This document shows, piece by piece, positions 37,970 to 50,517 of a stretch of 64,000 nucleotides of DNA. A program made the position numbers and the translations under genes. The stretch's first letter is position 1; every line of letters begins with the position of its first letter. The DNA is from Dryas octopetala. Lineage: Eukaryota; Streptophyta; Magnoliopsida; Rosales; Rosaceae. The stretch spans positions 30,304,698 to 30,368,697 of the forward strand of contig OY992833.1 of NCBI GenBank assembly GCA_963921425.1, read 5' to 3'. The notes under the pieces were generated by a model. That model did not search any database, was not told where the DNA came from, and was given only the letters and a program-made list of their open reading frames with translations.

Positions 37970-39535
37970 GTGTGTGTGTGTGTGCGTGCGTGCGCGTGCG
38001 TGCGCTTATACCTTCTAAATTTTGTTGGGTTTTCCTGGTACGGGATTTGGTAAGTATTAGGCTTAGTTTGTCAAAGATTATAATATACTGTTTGTTCCTT
38101 TCGCAGTGTGCAGACTTATTATTGCGTTTCTGGTCTATGATGTGCTGAAGCTTCTTCTGTTTACTGGGATATTAAACTAGGTTAAGAATTTTGAGTATAG
38201 ATGTTTATTGTGGGGATTAGGTTTGAGGGTCTTGGACCCTAAGCACACATTGGTTAAGTAATTTTTGATGGGTTTGTTTTAGTTTGAGATATTAGATCAA
38301 AACATATACTCACTCGTTCAAATAACATAAAGGTGGGATTATTATTTTCACCCTTGACTATGGGCAAAGCAGGATACAGATGTTTGCTCAAATATGTCCA
38401 AAACACACCCATTACAGTTTCAACTTTAGATGGGGTCTATAGGTGGAAGTGGTGTATATATTTGATTAATTGAGGGATTATTGTAGATTTTGATTGTTGG
38501 AGGTTTCCACTGTCTACATAATTATTTCCTAAATTTCTGATAAGGATAGAAATAATTTTATGGTGGGAACTTTATGTGGAAATGGATAGTTACTTTACAA
38601 AGATGGGTGTTGGATGTTACTATAACCTGTAAGACAACCTGTAGGGACTGTACCTTTATGAAGGGCAAGATGCATTAAATTGGCTGACTAGATTTTCCAT
38701 TTCTTTATCAAATCTAAGTCTCAAACATGTAATTCCATGGTTTTGTGGGAATCGAATATCTACTTTGTAACATTCATAGCATTTCATGGAATCAAATTCT
38801 TATCTGGAATGGGTCGTTATGAAATGGCATATCATTATAACTTTCTGAATTGGTTTTTGCTTTCAGATTTTCATGAACAACCAGTACTTATCTATTTATT
38901 TTAAACTTATGTTACATCAACAGCAGTCATCTTCTGTTAGAACCCCATCTGAGATGATGGATTCCACATGGCATAATCTTTTAAAGAAAACATGTAAATT
39001 TGATTGTCGTGGAACTCAGTGACTGCTAAGTTTGTGTTTACTACTCCCTAGATGTATGGGTTGCTCATGAATTATAAATCTTTTTTGTAACGATACAAAC
39101 AAATATTGTTTGTTTACTTATCATGTTAATTTTCTTTTACTAGTTTGATGATTTCCTTTCATATTATGGTGCAATTTAGCTCCTTTTAACAATATATTTA
39201 AACTTTTGCAAGTTGTTTTCTTTAGTTTTTCTTAACTTACTATGAAGTGTTTTTCTATGCTCTAGTCTTATGTTTATTTTTCTCCATGTTGGTCTTAGTT
39301 ATTTCTAGCGGGCGTAAGAAAACTTACTTATCATTTGTTGGTCTATCGTATTCATTTGTGTGTACCTTTAACATTCTTTTGACACACTGATATTTTCATT
39401 ATTACATTTAGTGGTCTCAGTTTTCCTTTTGGTTTTGGTTACTAAAATTATCAGTAATATAAAGTGGCAAATCAGGGAAGATCCTGCTAATAACATTAAT
39501 TTTACATGTCTCATCTTATATTTTATTATTTGTAG
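37267..39535 (+). other. Probable 5'-leader intron of PSS1
   Basis: A good donor (TACTAC then GTGAGTAT at 37267) and acceptor (TTATTTGTAG at 39535) bracket a T-rich 2.27-kb stretch with no coding signal, directly before the PSS1 start codon. The region 37943-38007 holds a compound (TATG)n-(TG)n-(CGTG)n microsatellite. Transcript data would be needed to confirm it. Confidence 0.55.
37943..38007. repeat. Compound microsatellite
   Basis: TA, TATG, TG and CGTG/CG units follow each other without a break, within the proposed leader intron of PSS1. Confidence 0.85.
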
Positions 39536-39565
39536 TGGAAAGTTGCGCCCTTGTACTGAAGGCCG

Positions 39566-42500
39566 ATGGAGCCTAATGGTCATAGGAGAGTGAGGAGAAA
39601 GGATAATTATGTTCAAGAAAATGGTGACATGAGTGAGTCGAATTTAGGTGATGAACTGGATCCATGGACTGCATGGGCATACAAGCCTCGGACCATTTCA
39701 ATGTTACTTATTGGTGCATGTTTTCTTATGTGAGTGCTCTTTTCACTTAGTAGTTCCTCTCTATTAATAGCAATGTACTTTGCCTACTCTGTGTTGTTTT
39801 TAAGTAGGTTTACCATTGATTTTATGGATTGCAAACTAAATGGTTCTTTTCTTCTGCATTTATTTACTGCAATCCCTGATAAAGCTCTGGGTTTTTGGGA
39901 TGTCCAGCCGTATTCTCATGTCTTGATTTTACTATTGTCAGTGGTCAGTGAAAGGCATTTAAGTTGTTAGATATCCTGGTTCTGTGCTTGCATTAGTATA
40001 TCAAGTTGTCTGTCCAATGACTCTGGTGATTCAATGGTACTTAGGTTCCCTCTACTAGGCTTACAGAATTTATATTTCAAATATAAATGGGATCATTTGT
40101 GTCTCATTGTTTAGGTTTACCATTGAATTTTCTAGTTATTTGGTGATCCGACTTTTATTGGATTTTGCCGAATGATTAATGTTGTAACACATGTTATTCT
40201 TCCTTTTTTTTTCTCCGTTTCCATATATATTGACCAAGTCAGTTTTGTGCTTTGTATTTCTGCTTTTGCTCATGTCTCAACAGAGACAATAGATGTCTCA
40301 CCGTTTTTTGTTGGATTATGCACAATAGATTACTGCAGCAACTTAAGAATTAACATGACTTACCCCTATCTTTCTGTTTTTTTTTTTTGGGGGGGTCTCT
40401 CCCTCCTCCTCTCCAGGCCTTAGGCCTCCTTTGTACACACAGAAAAGAAAAGAAAGCATGCCTTAGATGAGTTTATACTCTACTGCTGCAGTATTGGCAC
40501 AATGATGACCTATGTTATGTATTTATATAATTTTTCTTTAAGTACTAAGAGAATTGGTTAAATTATTGTCGTGTATTGTTGTTTGTTCAAATTACCTACC
40601 AGATGGGTTAGTGGAGCCCTGGATCCAGAACACAGTGCATCGGGAGATGTTGTTACGTCTGTAAAAAGGTTTGTTCTTTGTTGCTAAGCTTGGTGATATT
40701 GATTTGACAGTGCCATCTTATTTACATTTTGGAATTTGTTAAATCCCTTTGCCTATTCTTTTTTGCAGGGGTGTATTGGCAATGATTGCAGTTTTTCTTG
40801 CTTATTGCTTGCTGCAAGCCCCATCTACGTGAGTTCTTGGATTGAGTTAATTGTGAACCTTGTTTTCATTTAGTTTTTGGACTCTTATCAATGCTGTGAT
40901 CTTTATATTAGTGCTTCGAGACTTTAATAATACAATTTTCTGAATGGGATATTGACATTTTTATCCAGACACTGAGTATAATTAGTACTACTCGTTTTAG
41001 TTCCTTTTGTCACTTGAACTTGGGAATCCACTGATACATGGGGGATGGCATGTCCTTATAATCAAACAGGGGAAAGAGTGAGGGATGTGGGATACCCAGA
41101 TGTCGTGTCTTTCTTAGCGACTAGATACCTTTAGTGATAAGATAAGCTGTGAGAAGTTAAACGAATAATAATTGAATCAACAGCTTGTTGATGGTTATTT
41201 TATATACAATGAATATGATGCTTACTCATTCTATGCGCAACTAAGATAGAAATTAAATCGAAAAGGTATGAATTCTAAATGATTAAAAAATTTGGGTTTG
41301 AGGAAAAGGATAAGGGAAGGGAATAAAATATAGTGGATAGAAAAGAGAATTTGAGCGTCTTATTATTTTTATGATTTGATAACAGATTATCTGTTGTGGG
41401 TTATATGGTCGATTGACATTTTTTTTATTTATAAATTAATGGTGGGATAGATGGTTGTTTGGGTAATGGTTGGAAATAGAAATGGTTTACATGGAGATAA
41501 AGTTTCTTTGGTTTTACATTTTCCTTTTTTGTTTTTCCTATATACAAGTCCAATGACTGTTAGCTTTATGCTCTATCACATTACGTACAGGGTTCTGATC
41601 AGACCACATCCTGCAATTTGGCGCTTAGTTCATGGAATGGCTGTTGTTTACCTTGTTGTTCTCACATTTTTGCTTTTTCAGGTTGGTTTTTTTGGTGTTA
41701 CTTTATAATCTGCAAATATTCTGTCTATATACATGCATGTATATTCAGGTATAAACAATTGGAGTCTGGGCTAATTCTTGTTGGAAGTTCATTTTCTCTG
41801 CCTATTTTTTATTTTATTTGTGTTCCCATGTATCAAGCATCCTAATTATGTCCAATATATTAAGCATCTTCTTGTTAGTTTATTTTTTTCTCTAAAAAAA
41901 TAATTTTTTTTTTCTAGAAAACTTTTCTTTTGAACCCTACATTGTGAATTGTTCTAGTGTCTACATTCTTGTGATAGTTAATTTTTAGTTTCTCACTTTA
42001 CAGAAGCGTGATGATGCTCGGCAGTTCATGAAGTTTCTTCATCCTGATCTTGGTGTAGGTAATACAATTCATTTATTTTCAAATTTTTATTATGGCATTT
42101 TAGCTTAGAAGTTTCTCCTTCCAGATCTGGGTGTTAGCTGTGCAATTAATATATTTTTTTCAAATTTTTAGTATGGTATTTTAGCTGATTAGGATTATCT
42201 TATCATTGAATTTGTTTGGCATATGAGATTTGCAGAGCTTTTTATAGTCAAATTATGTGGGGTGCCTTAGCTTATTGGCTGATAGTCAAGATATTCATTT
42301 TTTGTTTGTATATCTTGATTTCATTCAGAACTTCCAGAAAGATCTTATGGTGCCGATTGTCGCATATATTTGCCTGAAAATCCTAGCAGATTTAAGAATG
42401 TTCATGTATGATTTCTTCTTTCACAACCTATCTACTTTCATTGTTTCTCATGTAATGTTATGTTCTCAATTTACATCAGTACAGTATCAGGATGCTATAG

Positions 42501-43750
42501 TATTCTCTGATATTTCTTTTCCTCCTCTCCATAGGAAACACTTTTTGACGAATTTGTTGTAGCTCATATAATTGGGTGGTGGGGAAAGGCTATATTGATC
42601 CGTAATCAGCCCCTTCTGTGGGTGCTTTCAATCGGATTTGAGTTTTTGGAGGTTGGTTTCTGGACTTTATACCTAATCATATATACTCAAGGGGTTGCTT
42701 TGATTGTAATCTAAAGTTTCTTTTGTCATGTTCAGCTTACCTTCCGCCACATGTTACCAAATTTTAATGAATGCTGGTGGGACAGTATTATTCTTGACAT
42801 TTTGATCTGCAATTGGTTTGGTGAGAACTCTCTGGGCTTCTCTTCACTGAGTTATAGCATAATACTTTGTGTATCTTGGTCAGTATTTTTGTAGTAGGTG
42901 CTGATCAAAATTTTTTCTGACAATCCGACTGTTCTTGGCAAGTTGGTATTTAATAACTTGACTTGAGACTGAAACTCGGTTTGATTTTATTTTTGTAACT
43001 TCAGCATATATTGCAATTTGGGAAAGAGGTTATGACAGTTGTTATTTATTATTGGATTTGTTAAGAACTTTAAGAGCACCAGTTGCTTATTTTATTATGC
43101 ATAGATTTGCATGATGAGATCTTGAATTTGGCTCTTCATTTGCCAAATCTACCATGAGTATAGCAATAAAGATTGTAGTTATTGTTATTAGTTTTAACAG
43201 TTCTGCCTGCAAGTTAGCATCTATATTTTATGGTTGTGGCCTCCTGTGACTAGTTCTGTTTTGTGTACTTGGCAGGTATTTGGGCAGGAATGCATACTGT
43301 TAGGTATTTTGATGGAAAAACATACAAGTGGGTTGGTCTTAGTCGTCAGCCTAATATTTTTGGAAAAGTATGTTTTGAATTTCATTTACACATTTTGGTT
43401 TACTGTGAATGGGGTCTTTTCGTCAATTGGCTTAAGGAAAAAGCTCACATAAACAGTTATAATAAATTGAAAATAATGCAACTTTTATGATTTCAGGTCA
43501 AACGTACACTGGGACAATTTACACCTGCTCAGTGGGACAAAGATGAGTGGCATCCCTTGCTTGGTCCATGGCGATTCATTCAAGTCCTCACTCTTTGCAT
43601 TGTATTTATGACTGTAGAGCTTAATACATTCTTTCTGAAGTTTTGTCTATGGATTCCTCCTCGAAACCCTGTGATTGTGTATAGGTTGATTTTGTGGTGG
43701 CTAATTGCAATTCCAACAATTCGTGAGTACAATTCCTACCTTCAGGACAG

Positions 43751-43789
<39 letters not shown>

Positions 43790-44189
43790 CACACACACAC
43801 ACATTTCACTGGAAACTTAAACTTATTTGCAGATGACATATAGTTTTCCCGTTTTGCTTTATTACTGTATTTGGCAGAAAACCAGTGAAGAAGGTTGGAG
43901 CATTTTGTTGGCTTTCTGTAGCTATTTGCATTGTTGAACTTCTCATTTGCATCAAGTTCGGACATGGTATGTTCATTTTTTTTTTAAAATTTGATCATCG
44001 AGTGCTGGCACGTTTATTCACAAGAATGACCTTTTTTTATTTATTTATTAATTTTGATCAGGATTATATCCCAAACCAATGCCCCTATGGTTGGTAATGT
44101 TTTGGGTGTCTGCTGGAGTTGGCCTTGTAATATTTTTGATCGTTTGGTCTTGGCAATTGCATCAAAGTGTAAGAAGAAAGAGGCAATGA
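39566..44189 (+). CDS. PSS1: Phosphatidylserine synthase 1 (base-exchange type)
   Basis: Twelve coding exons: 39566-39729, 40603-40668, 40769-40828, 41591-41681, 42004-42058, 42329-42405, 42535-42651, 42736-42820, 43276-43367, 43497-43750, 43878-43966 and 44062-44189; 425 aa, the length I recall for Arabidopsis PSS1 (At1g15110). The enzyme swaps the head group of an existing phospholipid for L-serine, in the ER membrane. Evidence is the conserved string [15 protein letters not shown], then [40 protein letters not shown] and [12 protein letters not shown], separated by about eight hydrophobic segments. The short N-terminus is basic and the tail ends in a basic SVRRKRQ. The second splice junction changes the apparent Met of the first exon to Ile (CFLIW). 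It faces the FATB-like gene tail to tail. Confidence 0.95.
43753..43784. repeat. (CT)n microsatellite
   Basis: About 16 CT units directly after a PSS1 splice donor, followed by an (AC)n run. Confidence 0.9.
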
Positions 44190-45148
44190 TTTTACCATTA
44201 TTTGATTGCTTCTTGGTCTCAAGGGTATGGATGAATCCATGTTGTAAATACTTATCACCTTTATTAATTGTACATTCTGATTCCCTTAGATTAGCGGATC
44301 ACAGTTCCTTGAGTAGAAGAGAATATTTATTATTTCTTGTTAGGCAGTGGGAAATACTTCCAAGGCTCGTGAGTTACTGGTTTGCCACCATTACTGGCAG
44401 ATAATGAGCCATTTTGAACTACCCTTTCCTTGCTGTTGTATTGTTTAGTTTTTAGTTTATGCGTTATAAAATTCTCAGTTATATTTCATTTTTTGATCAT
44501 ATTGTGCATTTGACATGTTATGTAATAATGTACCAAATGGTAAACACCCAAGTAAGTTTTGGTATTCCTACACAACTGAATGGCCAAGAAAGAACTTCTA
44601 TTATTCTATCATTATTTTCAGATATTTATTTGATAATTTGTCATCCCGGAAATTAAGGCTGGATCCTGTTAATAATGCAATTTGGATCTGTTAAGAGTTT
44701 AAATAATTACAGCACTATTATTCTGCACCACAATGGCTACATACAGACCGGCATCAAACGACTCTCTCCAACCAAGTTTTCTGGTCTCTTACCAGCTGCT
44801 ACTTTTTTTGTTTTTTGTTTTTATTGGTCACATTCATCACCACACATTACACTTATTTCACTCGGTAGCATCCATGATGTTTGCTGTGTTCTGGTACTTT
44901 TTTGGTGACTCGCCATTAGACCTCTGGCTTGTTTATTAGGATATTCAGTCAGCTTCCCATCCATGCATGCATGAAGCGAGCAGAACCAAAACGCAGAAAG
45001 ATCGACCCCGGGATTTAGAGCAAGCCCACAGCATATATACGCCCTTTACTATTATCAGGCCATCTCATTTTGGGCTGAGGATATATATCTCAATCATGTC
45101 ACAAATCAGGACAAGCTTCTAAACCCCTTTTGTCTAATATAAAAATTC
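44190..45148. other. Convergent 3' region between PSS1 and the FATB-like gene
   Basis: Holds the 3' UTRs of both genes. No other gene recognised. Confidence 0.45.
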
Positions 45149-47007
45149 CTACGTAGAGAAATGGGTGGTCGGAGACTTCTTCTTCCATGTAGTCCTTCCT
45201 CTAACAATCTCTTCAATTTTTTGAGACTCACCTTCAGTTTGGAGGAGATGTGTATACCTTAGTGGCTGCTTCCCAAAGGACCCCAGTAGCCCACCACCCT
45301 CAAGAATCTCAGCTGCTAAAGAAAACCCATTGAGTAGATTCTTCTCATTACTCTGTTGTTTATTGTTCAGTCCATCTTGAACAAGTATTCCATCTTCATC
45401 AGGTTGGCAAAGTGATTGAACTATATCTGAACTCCCACATTCCCTTCTGTATTCTAGTATGATTCCAGACAGTTGGTGAGACTCCAAAATAGGGTCAGGG
45501 ATGGTCTGCAGAAAATGCAATTAGGTGGAACTTAATTAGGAGTAAATAATGGGCATGAACTTAATCAGGCAGAGAATGAAGATATTGTTTATACCTCAAG
45601 CATCCACCTCACATACTTTACATTGTTGACATGGTGGTTCATGTCCAAATCACTTCTCTTGGGCTACAACAAGAAAATTAATTGCATATTCAGCATATGC
45701 TTCTTATTGAAAACTGAGATGTTGGAGTGTAATTGATCATGATGTTTTAATTACCTTCAAGTCGCTGTTCATATACTTGGCTGTGTTGTCCAACTTGACA
45801 ATTTTTTCAGGGACATCTTCTGTGATTGCCTGCTTCTCTATAAACCAAGGTGCAATCTCAGCCCTCACCTCTTCCGGCATCTTCGAGAGGCGCCTTGTTT
45901 TCTGGTTCATCATCACCCAGGTGCTGTTCCATGTTTTACACAAACATATGTAAACGACAAGATTAAGATAAATCATGTGGAGAAGTATTGTGGGAAGTTT
46001 CAACAAATACCTTGCTGCACGCGCAAATACATTGCCTGTGGCTTGACTTCGGATTAACCAGTCCCGCTGCATACCATTCTTCCCTGATGCTCCAACCCAA
46101 GTGTCAATTTCCAGTACCTCTCCCCTGCACAATGTGTTATGCCATATTTTGAGTGAGCGAGACAATATTGTGGGATGTGAGAGAGCGTTTCTATGTGTGT
46201 TACATCAATATTTATTAATTTTATGGTCAAACTAACAACGGGACAACATTGAATGGATTTCGTGATGTAAAGCTAACATTGCTAATTTAATTTGCTACAA
46301 TTCAAAAAGTAGGGGCAAAAGTTTCATTTGGCTCAAACCAAATGTTTGCAAAGTGTAATAGAGCTCAGCTAGCCATATATAACATTTTGTTGTAGTGATG
46401 GTTGGGCTTACCAGATTGGATATTGATCAACTTGAACTTGCATTCTTGACACAACCCATATAAGGTTGTTTCTCATCATTCCATGAGTTGCTCCAAATCC
46501 ATCACTGAGGAGTCCCGACATCCACACATGATTCAGTGCTGTTTCCTACATACATATACACAGGAATTAGTACCACTTCTAAGAATGTAATTACTTCACC
46601 ATCTGTATGTAAGAATACTTAATTAAGATGGAGAACATATATATCACCTGAAGAAGATTAAGGATGCTCTCCAATGTTGCAGTTTTATCAGGACCAACTT
46701 CATAGGACCTAATAACAACCCTTTGTCTGTACCCAACTCCCTCTTCAATGATGAGCCCTTGTCGATGAGGATCAACAGACTGCTTTGTTGTCGGAATGTT
46801 CTGTCGAATTTGCTGCTCAGTAATGTACCCATTTCCAGCAACAACAGAAGCAACTGAAGCACTGAAAGTGCTTGTTGCCACTCCAGCCGTATGGTTTTTA
46901 TCAACCTTGGTAGAAGTTCCATTAATTTTGATGTTACTGATGAGCTTTTGCCTATTGAGTGAGCACCCTATAATAGGGAAGTAGGCTAGATATGAGGAGG
47001 TGGCCAT
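45149..47007 (-). CDS. Acyl-ACP thioesterase, FATB-like, chloroplastic
   Basis: Six exons: 47007-46648, 46545-46412, 46124-46011, 45923-45755, 45663-45595 and 45505-45149; 400 aa. It should release free fatty acids from acyl-ACP in the plastid stroma. FATB-type signatures are present: VIRSYEVGPDKTATLESILNLLQ, ETALNHV, DGFGATHGMMRNNLIWVV, GKNGMQRDWL and TWVMMNQKTRRLSKMPEEVR. The active-site block reads DMNHHVNN (N268, H270; the usual Gln between them is His), with E304-C305 in YRREC. The first 60 residues are Ser/Thr/Ala-rich and plastid-like, but lack the hydrophobic pre-segment usual in FATB. The C-terminal segment has an Asn/Gln-rich insert before TEIVRGRT-like IEEIVRGRTTWKKK. Overall it is closer to FATB than FATA but divergent, so substrate chain length cannot be inferred. 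Confidence 0.9.
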
Positions 47008-47058
47008 TTTGTTTTAGTAAGACAGAAAGTTTGAAACTGAGAAATGGGTAATGAGGTG

Positions 47059-47066
47059 TTTTTATA
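47059..47066 (-). promoter_or_regulatory. TATA box of the FATB-like gene
   Basis: TATAAAAA on the minus strand, 52 bp before the ATG at 47007. Placement and sequence are typical, but the leader would be short. Confidence 0.5.
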
Positions 47067-50000
47067 GTTCTTAAGTGGACGGACTTGACAAGGAAAAGTT
47101 AAAAAAGTTAAAAAGGGACAGAATTTGTGAACCTTGACACCTAGTTATAGAGTGTACATCTCAAAGATGGCCTTGTGTTTACTGAAAGAAAGTGATTTTG
47201 GGACTCTAAATTTGAGTTGGGGCACATAGGTTTGATCGATTGGCAAAGCAGACAAAAAGGGGGTAGTAACACTAATGTTTTGGCTTATATGACACAGTGA
47301 ATTAAACAAAGTGAGAATGTTCTGGTTTTATGGCATGATGTGGCAGCGTGCTCATGATCTAGGATTTGATACTACTCGTAGTCTCCGATTAAGCACACTT
47401 GTGATTGATGTATGATTAGTAAGAACAAACAAATCAATCCAAAGTCTCTCTGAATAGACATTACCAATTTTCGGGACCTTTGACTGCGCTAGAGCACCCA
47501 AGTCTTCCTTCTCTGAAGATTGTATTGTGGGTTTGATTCTTACTCTTAACAGTTACTATTGTTTTTTGTACACATTTGAGGCAGAAAGAAAATGAAATGG
47601 ACAAGATGTGATCTGCTTCTTTCTACGGTATAGAAACTATTCATGTGTTATTAAACAATGCAAATCTAAATAAGAAGAAAGGATTAAACATTGCTATAAG
47701 TAAATTATTATGCCTTCGACCTTGTTCTACAGGTAATTAATTCTATGAGTTCAGTTGTGAATGTTTGATATTCGGAGTGTTTGAAGTTTAGTATGCATTC
47801 TTGCTGCAACATGTACAATATTTTCTTTGGTACAAAGGAGGCTAAAGCAAATAGAGAAGTTCGATTTTTGACATTAGCTTGGTCCGGCCTTGAAATTTTG
47901 GGTGTTCGAGGCGAACCATAAAAAGAGGCCCTCGACATTTCATGTATATTACTTAGGTATAATATAGTACATAAATATATAAAAGATCTATAAAATTTGT
48001 GGGTCTTCAATATTTCTGGACCCCAGGCGGTTTGTCTACTTCACCTACCCTAAAGACTACCCCTGATTATGTTTGGATAAATGCTCATGAAAGACTCGAT
48101 CACCATCACTGAAACTCACTACATGTTATAATATGGATCTTGAGTCTTCCAGAAGACATGCAGTGGTTTTCATTGCCTTGAGAAGCTGATTATTCTTGAA
48201 TTCCAGTTACAGTGTGAACTCAAACTCTCATCAATATTCTTGAACATTCAAGTTTTAGAAAATCTAACCTCTGGGCATAAATCAACTTCGGATTTCAACT
48301 TTTACGCAGTCAAGAAATTGCTTTTTGTTTCTTCCATATACGATTTCAGTTTGACTAGTAAAATTGACAACATTGTTATTAGTTAATGAAGTAGCAAGAG
48401 GAGAGGGATGTTCATATGGGGTTGGAGATGCTCTGTATATTAAGGGAACAAACAAGCAAAGCCAAGGGAGAATCATGGTATGTATCAATGAAGGGATATA
48501 CAACAGGAAACATAATGAGACAAGCAGTACTTCCCTACCTTTGGTTTTTTCTCTTAAAACAAACACTCCTCAGCTCAAAACAGAATTAGTAATACCTAAG
48601 CCATGCCAATGTTTTCGATGTTGATTATGTAAGCATTGGAACAAACGATTTCAAGTTGGATTCTATTGCACTTCTCACTTTTTCAACTTACTGGGGCAAT
48701 CAAGTGGTGATAAAAAGTTCTCAGTTTTCTTCTGGTATAGTCAATAACAACATAGTTCCTACCAAACAACAAAATGTACACTCTCATAGGTCATATCATG
48801 TTTTGGGTCTCCATCCAACAAACCTGGGAACGACAAAAACACAGTAATGCTTTAAATGACAACATGCCTGAATGCTTTTCTAAGACACCATCACACTTTC
48901 CCAAGTTATATGAACACCTTTGGTTTCACTATATTTCATTTCATTTCCCATCACAGAAATTTAGGAAAAAAAAAAAGTAGAAGAAGAAGAAGGTAATTAG
49001 GAGCGTCTAACTCATGTCCACTTCACAGTCGGGCAAAGGCACATTTATCAGGAGGGAAAGAAAACTTGCATTTGAAGTTCTTTCTTTCGTATGAAGTTCT
49101 TGAATTACAGGAAACTGCCTTCCACAAAACTACATGAAGACTGCGCCATAGCAGTTGTCCATGCTTATCCAAATGAGTCCTGTCGGTTTCTAATACAAAT
49201 GCCCTGTTTCTATTTTAAGAAAAGAAGTTAAAAAGGATGCACAAGACTTCTCTAAGAAACACATCTTTCGAGCAACTGAAGCATAAATAAGGCCATCAGC
49301 TCTTTTTTTTTCTCTCTTTTTTTTTTTTCCTTCAAAGAAAAAATAAGTAAGAAGGGGAAGGTGGCAACCCCTTACCCATGAATACTGATTGACAAAGAAC
49401 AAGAGGGACTTAAATAGGGGAGACCTGCAGTTACTTCCTCAAGTTGAGTTCCAAGACCAGCCCCACCCCACTGAGTATGTTAGTGGCCTCGAACCCAAGC
49501 TTTGAGCAAGGAGAAGCAAGTTCCTACCACCAATAGTCTCAGCATTCAATCTAAACGGAAGCCATCTTACTTTCAAAGATTTATAAAGCTAGTAGGAAAT
49601 AAAAAAATGAACAGAGTGGAAAAATGCATCAATATCAAATATGGATGTAACTAACTTAAAGGAAGTGCTTGCAAATACATTCGTCATACGAGAATAATGC
49701 AACTGCTAAACAGAGTCATTACGATTTACATGACATTTACCATATTTAAATAAGGATAATTTGAGCTGAATTGGATAAACAACAAGATGTTAAATTTTCA
49801 CCATCCACTCAGTAATAAATGCAACTCTGTATGCTTTTTATTTATTATTATTATTATTAAATGCAACTCTGTATGTTAAAAACAACAGATCTTACATCAC
49901 AGTGTAAACCTGGACAAAAGTCATATTCATTACAATAATACAGAACATGACAACACTTCATTCCTCCTCTCGCTCCCTCTTACCTCATCAAAAAACAATA

Positions 50001-50517
50001 GAAGTATGAACAAATAATCTTGTCAGGGATTTTATTTGGAACAATATGATACAGTTGAATTTTATCTGTATACCTGATGTTGACTCTTCAAGAAAAAGGT
50101 TTCCAATGAATAATAAATAATCCAATTCAACAGCTAATTTCAACTATTTCTTTTAAAGTTAGCCATGAAAAAAAAAATGAGGTAAAAATGGATTCGACCT
50201 TTCAGTTCCAGATTGCCAAACTCACCCATCAGCAGCGCTATTTAGAAAATCATCTGTAACAATAAACCAGGAAAGTCATCAAGGCAAGAAGAATATTTAA
50301 AGAAGTTGGAAAGTGTACTACTTCGAAGCAAACATTGAAGGAAGATATCTTACTTGCTGTATAACTTAAGGGTATTTACCCAATGGATAACAGAACAGCT
50401 TCTGCTTGAAGTTGGCAAATCCCTCTTCAAAAATTATGCCTCTCTTTCACTAATGAGCTGAGAAACCCTGAACACCACCAACGGCCTTATCAACTCTTTG
50501 AATTAGCAGTTCCTTCA
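47067..50517. other. Intergenic, no gene seen
   Basis: A 3.4-kb AT-rich spacer. The left part is upstream of the FATB-like gene and the last few hundred bases are 3' UTR of the PPR gene. Short open frames (for example 47708-48010) resemble no known family. Several A/T runs occur (48964-48976, 49302-49330, 49837-49858). Confidence 0.4.

Noticed and set aside
47708..48624. Small frames in the spacer between the FATB-like and PPR genes
   Set aside because: They are short, with no recognisable domain, no conserved splice context and AT-driven composition.
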